NCBI GenBank assembly: GCA_023423995.1
Contig: JAFAEL010000016.1
Location: 1-13,848 of the forward strand
Source: Pseudomonadota bacterium
GTDB lineage: Bacteria > Pseudomonadota > Alphaproteobacteria > Rhizobiales > Beijerinckiaceae
Length of the DNA: 13,848 bases
Direction: 5' to 3'
The translations under genes were made by a program, and so were the position numbers. Below are positions 6,667 through 13,546 of this stretch, in pieces; position 1 is the stretch's first letter; each line of letters starts with the position of its first letter. The notes beneath the pieces are model-generated. The model made no database searches. It worked only from the letters and a program-made list of their open reading frames with translations, and was not told the DNA's origin.

Positions 6667-7236
6667 TCAGGCGGCCGGCCCGAGTGTCCGGTCGACCCTC
6701 TCCCTGATCCAGCCCCACGCCTCCTGCTCGGCGGGACCGGCCGTCTTTCCGACGGCGATTGCGAGGTACTTCATCTCCGAGCGGACCTTCTCCGGTGACA
6801 GCATGCCGAGGCGCGTCGAGAGGATCGCCGCTTCGATCACCGCGGCCTGGGCGCGGTTGAAGCCCACGAACGGCTGGTGGCTCGCGGAATGGACGAGCCG
6901 GCAGCGGAAACGCGGCCGGGCCTCGTCTCCCTGCACCTCCACCACCTCGAACTCCCCATGGGCATAGCAGGACGCGAGACGCACCCCGTCGATGCGGTCG
7001 CAGGACACCGTCGGCCAGTCGCGCCGGCCCGTGACGCAGCCAGCGAGCACCCGGATGTCCGACGGCGAGGACGCGGCCAGGAAGGGATGGCGCTCGAGGT
7101 TGTCGATCGTCGGCGAGGGCCGGAACGGCGCGACGACGTAGAGCTCGCCCTCCTGGATCAAACCGAACGGCACCAGGTGCCACCCCGCCCCGTCGGCGTT
7201 CCGGGTCGTGACGATCGTCTCGAGAATGAGCGGCAC
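6667..7236 (-). CDS. DUF447 family protein (probable FMN-binding split barrel)
   Basis: The 189-residue product shows the family's opening ETIVTTRNADGAGWHLVPFG (6-25), a middle SPTIDNLERHPF (41-52), and the C-terminal GFNRAQAAVIEAAILSTRLG (125-144). DUF447 proteins occur in methanogens and H4MPT-using methylotrophs, and structures of archaeal members show a split-barrel fold like flavin reductases. The start is a GTG at 7236, only three bases after the stop of the preceding dihydropteroate-synthase-like gene, with a GGAG in the end of that gene. A redox or flavin-dependent step in cofactor synthesis is possible, for instance reduction of a pterin, but no experiment I know of settles it. Family assignment is by recalled motifs; function is unknown. 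Confidence 0.83.
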   Translation of the reverse strand: MPLILETIVTTRNADGAGWHLVPFGLIQEGELYVVAPFRPSPTIDNLERHPFLAASSPSDIRVLAGCVTGRRDWPTVSCDRIDGVRLASCYAHGEFEVVEVQGDEARPRFRCRLVHSASHQPFVGFNRAQAAVIEAAILSTRLGMLSPEKVRSEMKYLAIAVGKTAGPAEQEAWGWIRERVDRTLGPAA

Positions 7237-7239
7237 GGC

Positions 7240-8673
7240 TCAGCTCCGCCCGCCGCGGATGCGCATCGTGTGCCCGGCCTGCTTGAACGCCGTCGTGTCT
7301 TCCGGGACGGGATCGGCCGCGCAGCCCCAGTCGAGCGCCTCGTCCTGGACGTAGCGCTTGCCCAGGCGCCAGGCGATTTCCGCCTTGGCGAGCTCCTGGC
7401 CGAGATAGAAGGCGTGGCCGCCGTCGCCCTCGACGCCGAGCTGCGGAAAGAAAGACAGGGCCTCCGTGCCGCGCGTGTGCAGCGTCCGGTTGTAGATGTG
7501 GATACCGTCCTCGCCCACCATGATGCGAAATGCGCTATCGCGGACCTCCGCCGCCTCGGCTTCGATCTCCGCCGGGCTCTGTACGAAAGGCCGTTTGTCG
7601 TGCAGCGCCAGCAGGGCCCGGCCATACCCCTTCGGCACGGAGCCGTCGGCGCGCGCGGCGAACATGACTCGGCGCGCTGCATCGTGCTCCTCGATCGTGC
7701 GGCGCGTATGACTGCTCACCTGGACGACGAGCACGTTGCGGATGGCGAGTTCGGAGCAGATGCCAAGGAGAACGGCAGTTGCTCCGAGGCTGTCGGCCTC
7801 GGTGAGTTCGGTGATGTTGCCGGTTCCCATGAGGATCTCGGCCTCGGGCAGCAGCCTCCGGATTTCGGCATAGCGCAGGAGCGATTGCGTGAAGCCGAAA
7901 TGGATCGGTTCCAGGATGGGATCGACGAGAAACGCCTTGCCGGCTGCCGTCAGCCGCTCGGCTGCACCCACGAGCGATGCGAGATCGTCGCCCCGGACCG
8001 GAACCAGTACAGGGATTGCGTCCGTCCGGAAGGCGAGGTCGAGTGTCGTCTCGTTCAGGCTGAGGAGAAAATCGGCTCCTGCTGCCGCGCCCCGCGCGAG
8101 TTCGGCGGGCGAGAAGGAGTCGACGCTGACGCGCAGCCCGGCCCGCTTCAGCAACGCGACGCTCTCCTCGAGATGCGGGAAGGGCGTATCCGGCAGTCCG
8201 CCGAGATCGATCACGTCCGCCCCGCGGGCGCGCAGCGAGGATGCCAGATCCAGGATCGCGGCGGGCGCCAGGCGAGGGGCATCCACGATCTCGGCAAAGA
8301 TCCGCACGTCCTGTCGCGAAAGGTCGATCTTGCGGCCGGCCAGGCCGAGATGGGTCGGCAGATCGACGATCTCGTCTGGTCCGCGCTCGACCCGAACACC
8401 GAAATGATCGCTTAGCGCCGCAAGGTCGGCACGGCACCTGCCTGGCAGGAGAACGCGATGTGTCCCCTCCGGAATAACGACCCGTCGCCGGATGATCTCT
8501 TCCGTCATCAAGGCGGCGACCTTCACGCCGGCATCCACGACCGAGCACATGAAGCGCTCTGGCGGGAGACTCGCGGCCAGCTTCTCGAGCCGAGCCCTCG
8601 CCAAATGACCGGTGACGAGAGCAATACGCTCGGGCCCAGTGCCCAGCGGTCTGGCCTGTTCCGGCGACGTCAC
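7240..8673 (-). CDS. Dihydropteroate-synthase-like fusion protein (DUF6513 / DHPS-like / DUF4346)
   Basis: The 477-residue protein has three parts: an N-terminal DUF6513-like domain (about 10-115, beginning RIALVTGHLARARLEK), a TIM-barrel DHPS-like domain (about 120-360) with GADVIDLGG (151-159), VSVDSF (182-187), DPIL (251-254) and MGTGNITELTEADS (282-295), and a C-terminal DUF4346-like domain (about 380-455) with HIYNRTLHTRGTEALSFF (392-409). It resembles the dihydropteroate-synthase-like proteins of methanogens and methylotrophs (Orf25 type). A role in joining the pterin and the ribofuranosylaminobenzene units of methanopterin is a natural hypothesis, not a demonstration. The start is a GTG overlapping the mfnE stop as GTGA. 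The same frame stays open upstream to 8961, but that part lies over mfnE in another frame and is not homologous sequence. Confidence 0.85.
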   Translation of the reverse strand: MTSPEQARPLGTGPERIALVTGHLARARLEKLAASLPPERFMCSVVDAGVKVAALMTEEIIRRRVVIPEGTHRVLLPGRCRADLAALSDHFGVRVERGPDEIVDLPTHLGLAGRKIDLSRQDVRIFAEIVDAPRLAPAAILDLASSLRARGADVIDLGGLPDTPFPHLEESVALLKRAGLRVSVDSFSPAELARGAAAGADFLLSLNETTLDLAFRTDAIPVLVPVRGDDLASLVGAAERLTAAGKAFLVDPILEPIHFGFTQSLLRYAEIRRLLPEAEILMGTGNITELTEADSLGATAVLLGICSELAIRNVLVVQVSSHTRRTIEEHDAARRVMFAARADGSVPKGYGRALLALHDKRPFVQSPAEIEAEAAEVRDSAFRIMVGEDGIHIYNRTLHTRGTEALSFFPQLGVEGDGGHAFYLGQELAKAEIAWRLGKRYVQDEALDWGCAADPVPEDTTAFKQAGHTMRIRGGRS

Positions 8674-9272
8674 GTGCGCGTCCCCGGCCGGTCGAGGGCG
8701 CTGCCGAGATCGCCTGTTTCCGTGCCGTGGATCACGATCTCGCCCCCGAACCTTGCGGCGAATTGCGGGAATGCCGCGTCGACGAGCCCGGCGCGAGACC
8801 AGGCCGCGGGCGTTCCTTCCGGCACCGCGATCGAGGATTTCACGAGCACGCAGCGCTCCGCTCCGAGCTGGGTCGCCAGCCAGACGGCGAGGCTGTCCGA
8901 CGTGACATCCCAGCTCTCCGGGATCTCCGGATGCCCTTCCCGCAAAGCCGCCGGATGCCACAGCGGGATGGCGCTGCTGCGCCAGGCGCGTCTTATCCCC
9001 GCGACGTCATCCGTTTGACGCAGGCGAGGCTCGAGGGCTTTGAAGGCCTGAGCCATCGAGCCCATCGCGTCGAGTGCAAGACGATGGGCGACGCTGTCAT
9101 TGAACCCTAGCCGGCGCTGGGCGTCCCGGACCGCGTCGGCGAAAACGCCACCGCCGGGCACCACCACGATCTCTCCCGGCGCCCTGTCTGCCAGGTCGTG
9201 GAGCAGTATCCGAAGCCGGCTTCTCTCCTTGGCGACGCTCCCGCCGATCTTCACGACGACCGCGCCCGCCAT
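8670..9272 (-). CDS. mfnE: Amino-acid-kinase-fold protein, MfnE family
   Basis: The 200-residue product has the amino acid kinase signature: VVKIGGSVAK (6-15), VVVPGGGVFADAVR (36-49), and WDVTSDSLAVWLA (121-133) near the substrate and ATP site, followed by VLVKS (142-146). Methanogen MfnE phosphorylates the aminomethylfuran phosphate to a diphosphate, which MfnF then uses. Here the mfnB-type gene ends one base before its ATG at 9272, and the mfnF-type gene lies in the same window, so three successive steps of furan assembly are represented. GGGAGG (9282-9287, minus strand) nine bases upstream supports the ATG over upstream starts to 9353. The methylotroph version was described as an open reading frame of the archaeal-like C1 gene set. 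The exact substrate is inferred from archaeal homologues. Confidence 0.87.
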   Translation of the reverse strand: MAGAVVVKIGGSVAKERSRLRILLHDLADRAPGEIVVVPGGGVFADAVRDAQRRLGFNDSVAHRLALDAMGSMAQAFKALEPRLRQTDDVAGIRRAWRSSAIPLWHPAALREGHPEIPESWDVTSDSLAVWLATQLGAERCVLVKSSIAVPEGTPAAWSRAGLVDAAFPQFAARFGGEIVIHGTETGDLGSALDRPGTRT

Positions 9273-9273
9273 G

Positions 9274-10002
9274 TCAGGCCGCCTCCCGCCGTCCCGTCTC
9301 CGCGAGCCGCGCCGCGGCCTCACGAATGCGGACCCCGTCGAGCGCCAGCCCACGGTTGCTGTTCGCGCAGAGGCCGCCGCGGAATCCGAGATAGCTCGGC
9401 CCGTGGTGAGCCAGGGCCGCGATGTCCGCGATCCGAAGCGAGCCCGCGAGCCCCGAGATCAGCCCGGCCTCCCGGCAGCCGGCCACGAAGCCCGCGAGCC
9501 GCTCGGGCGGCAGGAGGTCCGGCAGGCCCGTCCCGTCCTTGATCCGGGTGTCGATCATCGCTCCTGCGAAACCGGCACGGGCGACCGAGGGCAGGATGGA
9601 CGGCTCCGGCCCGTCCTCCGCAAAGAAGACCGCGATGACCGGCGCCCCGGCAGGGGCCAGCGCTGGCGGCAGGATGTCCGGCTCGCCCCAGATTCCTGCC
9701 GGGAGCGCCACCTTCAGAAGGTCGGCGCCCGCGGGCGCGAGGGCGCCGAGGCTGGAGGCCAGCTCCGCAACCCCCCGGAGCTCTCCTGCGACTGCGCTGA
9801 CGAGCGGGGAATTGGGGTTCGTCCGTACGGCCGCCGCTAGGGCTGCGACCATGCCGGGCGGCAGCGCGCCTAGCGCGCCGCGATCGGGGTCTTTCGCGTC
9901 GACCAGATCGGCCCCGCAATCAGCCGCGAGCGCTGCCTCTGCCGGGTCCCGCACGCTGACGAGCAGTCGGGTGCTTTGGGCTCGCGCCTGTGCCGGGCTC
10001 AT
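9274..10002 (-). CDS. mfnB: (5-formylfuran-3-yl)methyl phosphate synthase, MfnB family
   Basis: MfnB makes the phosphorylated formylfuran from two molecules of glyceraldehyde 3-phosphate, the first committed step to the furan of methanofuran. The 242-residue product is close to the family length and aligns by eye with Methanocaldococcus jannaschii MfnB: LLVSVRDPAEA (13-23), ADLVDAKDPDRGALGA (31-46), LLKVALPAG (95-103), MIDTRIKDG (149-157), LAGSLRI and YLGFRGG. Lys37, Lys97, Asp151 and Lys155 match the conserved catalytic lysines and aspartate of the archaeal enzyme. The ATG at 10002 overlaps the stop of the upstream DUF3280-like gene as ATGA. Upstream starts to 10503 only add shadow sequence. 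Next downstream is mfnE, one base away. This is the strongest evidence that the minus-strand run builds a methanofuran-like cofactor. Confidence 0.92.
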   Translation of the reverse strand: MSPAQARAQSTRLLVSVRDPAEAALAADCGADLVDAKDPDRGALGALPPGMVAALAAAVRTNPNSPLVSAVAGELRGVAELASSLGALAPAGADLLKVALPAGIWGEPDILPPALAPAGAPVIAVFFAEDGPEPSILPSVARAGFAGAMIDTRIKDGTGLPDLLPPERLAGFVAGCREAGLISGLAGSLRIADIAALAHHGPSYLGFRGGLCANSNRGLALDGVRIREAAARLAETGRREAA

Positions 10003-10523
10003 GAGCGTTCCGGGAGGGGCTCGGCGAGGAGCCGGTTCTTCACCATCCAGCGGATGCCGCGAAGCCAAGTCTCGTCCGTGTTGCCGCGTATGTCGACCTG
10101 CGCGCCGCGCACGATCTTTCCGTCGGCGATATCCGTGACGGTGAGGACGAAGCTCAGGATGAGGTTCGAGGTCTTCTGCACGTAGCCGGAGACAACGAGT
10201 TCCGCGCCGAGGGACTTGCCGATCTCCTCGATGCAGCCGTTGCACTTGAAGACGGGGCTCTTGTCCTGGATGGCGGTGGCCTGCGGCGCGATGTCGACGG
10301 GCGTGATTTGTCCGGACTCGGCGAGCAGGCGCCGCAGTTCGGTGCTGGCGAGCCCGAGCCGATGAGCCTGCTCGGCTTCCAGCCCGCGGTCGCCTGAAGG
10401 CTGGCTCATGTCCAGCAGTTCGATCTCGAGGATCGCCGTTCGAGCCGGGCGCGCCGCCGCTGCCGATGCTAGGAGCAGCGATACCAAGACCAGGACAGGC
10501 CACACATTGGCCTCCCGCAACAT
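9999..10523 (-). CDS. Exported DUF3280-like protein with a CxxC motif
   Basis: From ATG 10523 the product has 174 residues with a signal peptide (NVWPVLVLVSLLLASAAAA, about residues 6-24) and a mature domain beginning ARTAILEIELLDMS. This resembles the DUF3280/DUF2380 proteins found beside PQQ-dependent alcohol dehydrogenase and ABC-transport genes. A CNGC motif in the mature part (KCNGCIEEIG) could bind metal or form a disulphide; the C-terminal half has alternating beta segments. A second possible start is ATG 10550, nine residues earlier; neither start has a good ribosome binding site. It is the first gene of the minus-strand run and its stop overlaps the mfnB start as ATGA, so an exported protein leads a cytoplasmic biosynthetic operon. 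It diverges from the lutA-like gene. Function is unknown. Confidence 0.78.
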   Translation of the reverse strand: MLREANVWPVLVLVSLLLASAAAARPARTAILEIELLDMSQPSGDRGLEAEQAHRLGLASTELRRLLAESGQITPVDIAPQATAIQDKSPVFKCNGCIEEIGKSLGAELVVSGYVQKTSNLILSFVLTVTDIADGKIVRGAQVDIRGNTDETWLRGIRWMVKNRLLAEPLPERS

Positions 10524-10672
10524 AATACTAATAAATCGATCACACGCCATTTCGCTCTGCACAAGCGCGTGAGTTCTTAGTTTTCTCTCATCGATAATCT
10601 GTTGTGCAGGATCACTTTGCCTGGGTAACCTGCGACACCATGACGACAGCGAGGCCATTTCCAGGTTTGCTT
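10524..10672. promoter_or_regulatory. AT-rich divergent control region
   Basis: This region lies between the minus-strand cofactor operon and the plus-strand transport operon, and is clearly richer in A and T than the rest of the window, especially 10524-10540 and 10575-10600. It must carry promoters for at least one of them. GATAAT at 10593-10598 could be a plus-strand -10 element, but I see no convincing -35. Two copies of the palindrome ATCGAT (10535-10540 and 10590-10595) are 55 bases apart. The same hexamer also occurs in coding DNA here, so its role is uncertain. Confidence 0.5.
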
Positions 10673-11854
10673 ATGTCGCGGAGCAGGCGGATCGCGATCT
10701 GCGCTGCTCTCGTCTGCCTTGCCGGGCGTGCCGTCGCGGCGGACCCGGTCCAATTTCGCATTGGGATTATCAGCCGGGAGATCCCGCCGCCGGCGGCCTC
10801 GGACGTCGAGGCTCGGCCGGAGGATGACGGCATCGCGGGCGGGCGGCTCGCGATCCGCGACAACAACTCGACCGGGGCCTTCACTCGCCAAAGCTACAAG
10901 GCCGAGGAGGTGATCCTGGAGGAGGGGCAGAGCGCGGGCGAGGCCGCGAAGGCCCTCGTTTCGGGCGGGACCCCCTTCATCGTCGCAGCGCTGCCGGCTG
11001 ACGATCTTCTGGCCGTGGCGGATGCCCTGAAGGACACACCTGCGGTCGTGTTCAATGCCGCGGCAGGCGAGGACCGCCTGCGCGGGCCGGATTGCCGCGC
11101 GAACGTCTTCCACGTCGCGCCGAGCACCGCCATGCTGACCGACGGGCTCGCGCAGTTCCTGTCCCACATGCGCTGGCGCAAGCTGTTCCTGATGGTGGGA
11201 CCGAACGAGGCCGACCGGCTCTATGCCGATGCGGTCAAGCGCTCGGCGCGCAAGTTCGGGCTGCAGGTCACGGCCGAGAAGCCCTGGGATCTCGGGCCGC
11301 TCGCGCGGGCGAAGGCCGACAGCCCGACTACCGCCGAGGCGCTCGTCTTCACCCGGGGGGTCGATTACGACATCGCGGTCGTGGCCGACGAGACCGGCGA
11401 TTTCGGCGACTACGTTCCCTTTCGCACCGTCGACCCGCGGCCGGTCGGCGGCACTCAGGGGCTGATCGCCACGACGTGGCATCCGACCCTCGAGGCCTGG
11501 GGTGCGACCCAGGCCCAGAACCGTTTCCGCCGCCTTGCCGGCCGTCTCATGCGGCCGCTCGACTACCAAGTCTGGGCGGCAGTGCGCTCGGTCGGGGAGG
11601 CGGGCACGCAGACGAAGAGCGCCGATCCGCGCCTCGTCGCGGCATTCCTGAGAAGCCCGGATTTCAGCCTGCCGGGCCACAAGGGCGTGGGCCTTTCCTT
11701 CCGTACCTGGGACCAGCAGCTCCGCCAGCCCATCCTGATCGTGCAGCCCAAGGCCCTGGTGACGGTCGCGCCCGAGAAGGGCTTCCTCCACCAGCGGACA
11801 CCGCTCGACTCCCTTGGCCTGGATCAACCGGAGAGCCCATGCAGACTCGGCTGA
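10673..11854 (+). CDS. lutA: Periplasmic substrate-binding protein of a PQQ-associated ABC transporter (LutA-like)
   Basis: The 393-residue product from ATG 10673 has a classic signal peptide (SRSRR, then a hydrophobic stretch, cut near AVA-AD at about 21). A type 1 periplasmic-binding fold follows, as in branched-chain amino acid binding proteins: FRIGIISREIPP near the start, AGGRLAIRDNNS, FIVAALPADDLLAVADAL, KLFLMVGPNEADRLYADAVKRSARKFG, and VVADETGDFGDYVPFRT. It matches the family described as the binding protein of a PQQ-dependent alcohol dehydrogenase system. In Methylorubrum extorquens the first gene of the lanthanide transport (lut) cluster is of this kind. The ligand cannot be read from sequence: metal, metal complex or small molecule remain open. 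Upstream starts at 10604 (GTG) and 10640 are possible but would bury the signal peptide. It overlaps the next gene by 16 bases. Confidence 0.83.
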   Translation: MSRSRRIAICAALVCLAGRAVAADPVQFRIGIISREIPPPAASDVEARPEDDGIAGGRLAIRDNNSTGAFTRQSYKAEEVILEEGQSAGEAAKALVSGGTPFIVAALPADDLLAVADALKDTPAVVFNAAAGEDRLRGPDCRANVFHVAPSTAMLTDGLAQFLSHMRWRKLFLMVGPNEADRLYADAVKRSARKFGLQVTAEKPWDLGPLARAKADSPTTAEALVFTRGVDYDIAVVADETGDFGDYVPFRTVDPRPVGGTQGLIATTWHPTLEAWGATQAQNRFRRLAGRLMRPLDYQVWAAVRSVGEAGTQTKSADPRLVAAFLRSPDFSLPGHKGVGLSFRTWDQQLRQPILIVQPKALVTVAPEKGFLHQRTPLDSLGLDQPESPCRLG

Positions 11855-12855
11855 CCCCTCCCGCGCGGCCGCTGGTCAGCCGCCCCGGCACCTTCCCAGC
11901 CTTCATCGCTCTGGCGGCCGGCCTGGGATTTGCGGCCGAAGCCGCCGCCTTCACGATCTATGTGAGCAACGAGAAGGACAACACGGTCACGGTGCTCGAT
12001 TCCGGGACGCTGGAGACGAGGGCGACCTGGAAGGTTGGCCGGCGGCCACGCGGCGTCACGCTGAGCAACGACGGCTCCCTGCTCTTCGTCTGCGCGAGCG
12101 ACGACAATCGCGTCGACGTCGTCGACACCGCGACCGGCAAGGTCCTGCGCAGCCTACGGTCAGGGCCGGATCCGGAGCAGTTCATCCTGCATCCGTCCGG
12201 CAACCCGCTCTACATCGCCAACGAGGACGACAGCCAGGTCACGGTGCTCGACGTCGAGAAGAACCGCGTCATCGCCGAGGTGCCCGTCGGGGTGGAGCCG
12301 GAGGGGATGGGGATCAGCCCGGACGGCAAGATCCTGGTGAACACCTCCGAAACCACCAACATGGCGCATTTCATCGACACCGACAGCCTGAAGGTGGTCG
12401 AGAACGTTCTGGTCGACGCCCGGCCGCGTGTCGCCGAGTTCACGGCCGACGGAAAGAAGCTGTGGGTCTCCGCCGAGATCGGGGGGACCGTCGCGATCAT
12501 CGACGTCGCGACCCGCCAGGTCGAGAAGAAGGTCGGCTTCAAGATCCCGGGCATCCCGGACGATGCCATCCAGCCGGTCGGCATCCGCATCACGCGGGAC
12601 GGCGCACGCGCCTTCGTGGCGCTCGGGCCTGCCAACCGCGTCGCCGTGCTGGATGGGAAGACGCACGAGGTGCTGAGCTACCTCCCTGTCGGCCAGCGCG
12701 TCTGGCAACTCGCTTTCTCGCCCGACGAGAAGCTCCTCTTCACCACCAACGGCACCTCCAACGACATCTCCGTCATCGACGTGCCGAACGCCAAGGTCGT
12801 CAGGAGCGTCAAGGTCGGGCGGCTGCCATGGGGCGTCGCCGTGTCATCGAAATAA
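11839..12855 (+). CDS. lutB: Exported YVTN-family beta-propeller protein (LutB-like)
   Basis: The 338-residue product has a signal peptide (FPAFIALAAGLGFAAEAAA, cut at about 37) and then about seven repeats of the YVTN propeller type, each with a strand such as IYVSNEKDNTVTVLD, LFVCASDDNRVDVVD, LYIANEDDSQVTVLD, LWVSAEIGGTVAIID, AFVALGPANRVAVLD and LFTTNGTSNDISVID. These repeats run through almost the whole mature chain, fitting a closed seven-bladed propeller. The family is annotated as a PQQ-dependent catabolism-associated beta-propeller protein. It acts in the periplasm, perhaps as a scaffold or partner of the transporter or dehydrogenase; no catalytic motif is visible. The ATG at 11839 lies inside the end of lutA, implying coupled translation. 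Second place in this operon corresponds to lutB as I recall the Methylorubrum cluster. Confidence 0.85.
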   Translation: MQTRLTPPARPLVSRPGTFPAFIALAAGLGFAAEAAAFTIYVSNEKDNTVTVLDSGTLETRATWKVGRRPRGVTLSNDGSLLFVCASDDNRVDVVDTATGKVLRSLRSGPDPEQFILHPSGNPLYIANEDDSQVTVLDVEKNRVIAEVPVGVEPEGMGISPDGKILVNTSETTNMAHFIDTDSLKVVENVLVDARPRVAEFTADGKKLWVSAEIGGTVAIIDVATRQVEKKVGFKIPGIPDDAIQPVGIRITRDGARAFVALGPANRVAVLDGKTHEVLSYLPVGQRVWQLAFSPDEKLLFTTNGTSNDISVIDVPNAKVVRSVKVGRLPWGVAVSSK

Positions 12856-12864
12856 GGGAGGGGG
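12856..12864 (+). promoter_or_regulatory. Strong ribosome binding site of the LutC-like gene
   Basis: GGGAGGGGG begins immediately after the TAA of the propeller gene and ends two bases before ATG 12867. It settles the start of the next gene. Confidence 0.6.
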
Positions 12865-12866
12865 CG

Positions 12867-13295
12867 ATGAAGTGGGTTCTGCCGGGGATGCTGGTCGGGG
12901 CGGTCGTGGCGGCGATGCCCGTCCAGGCGCTCGACCTCATGAAGGGTCGGACAGATCTTCCAGAGCTGGTCCTGGGCGACGAGGACGGGAACGACTTTGC
13001 GCTTCCCGTACGCGACATCGAGATGGAGGGCGGGAAATCATACCGCCTGAAAATCACGGCCAAGGGGCAGAAAGAATACAAGTTCCTCGCGCCCGACTTC
13101 CTCAGGAACATCTGGATCAATCAGGTCGTCATCAATCGCCTTGAGGTGCACATGGCCGGCGCACCCTACGCCTTCGAATTCGACGACCAGGGGACGATCG
13201 CGGTGGACTTCGTCGCGGTTCGACCGGGCGAGTACCGGTGGTGGATCCAGGGCCTGGACGGCCGTGGCATGACCGGCAAGCTGGTTATCAAGTAG
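12867..13295 (+). CDS. lutC: Small exported cupredoxin-like protein (LutC-like position)
   Basis: The 142-residue product has a signal peptide (VLPGMLVGAVVAAM, cut after VQA at about 21) and a mature domain of about 121 residues that looks like a cupredoxin-type beta sandwich: SYRLKITAKGQKEYKFLAPD (58-77), IWINQVVINRLEVHM (82-96), DFVAVRPGEYRWWIQGLDGRGMTGKLVIK at the C-terminus. Similar proteins are often annotated as copper-binding. However the mature chain has no cysteine and only one histidine (His95), so a type 1 copper site is excluded. An acidic stretch, LGDEDGNDF (36-44), could coordinate a hard metal ion. It sits between the propeller and a small helical protein in one operon. The lutC symbol rests on gene order only; function is unknown. 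Confidence 0.75.
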   Translation: MKWVLPGMLVGAVVAAMPVQALDLMKGRTDLPELVLGDEDGNDFALPVRDIEMEGGKSYRLKITAKGQKEYKFLAPDFLRNIWINQVVINRLEVHMAGAPYAFEFDDQGTIAVDFVAVRPGEYRWWIQGLDGRGMTGKLVIK

Positions 13296-13306
13296 GACCT
13301 GCGGCG

Positions 13307-13546
13307 ATGAGGCGTCTTCTTGTGCCCCTTGCGATGGTGATGGGATCCGGCCTCGCGCAGGCCGATGACCAGAGCGAGTGCGTCGCGGGCATCGCGATGC
13401 TTCAGGCGGAGGTGCCTAAGGCAACGGGCGCGGTCCGGACCAAGGTCGAGCGCGAATTGCGGGTCGCCCAGCGCGAGCAGGGTGAGGGCGAGTTCGACGA
13501 ATGCATGGACGCGATCCGGGCTGCGCGCGCGGCGCTCGGGAAGTGA
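13307..13546 (+). CDS. lutD: Very small exported helical protein (LutD-like position)
   Basis: The 79-residue product has a signal peptide (LLVPLAMVMGSGL, cut after AQA at about 19) leaving about 60 residues that look wholly helical. Two cysteines, Cys25 and Cys66, sit near the ends of the mature chain and could form a disulphide closing a helical hairpin. The segment EQGEGEFDEC (57-66) is strongly acidic. ATG 13307 lies 11 bases after the preceding stop, and the stop overlaps the GTG of the ABC ATPase as GTGA. I do not recognise a domain. The symbol is by position in the lut-like order and is tentative. It may be a binding or assembly partner of the transporter. Confidence 0.7.
   Translation: MRRLLVPLAMVMGSGLAQADDQSECVAGIAMLQAEVPKATGAVRTKVERELRVAQREQGEGEFDECMDAIRAARAALGK

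Noticed and set aside
6877..8415. Long plus-strand open frame of 512 codons
   Set aside because: It lies opposite the DUF447 and DHPS-like genes, has a charged low-complexity composition with no family motif, and is typical of antisense frames in GC-rich DNA.
8674..8961. N-terminal extension of the DHPS-like gene
   Set aside because: The extension overlaps mfnE in another frame and is Arg-rich shadow sequence; the GTG at 8673 gives the usual coupled start.
10577..11827. 416-codon minus-strand open frame
   Set aside because: It is antisense to the binding protein gene, which has a signal peptide and family motifs; the antisense product has none.
11950..12850. Internal repeats of the propeller gene as a DNA repeat array
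   Set aside because: The repetition is at the protein level (YVTN blades) and diverged in DNA; it is not a CRISPR or a tandem repeat.
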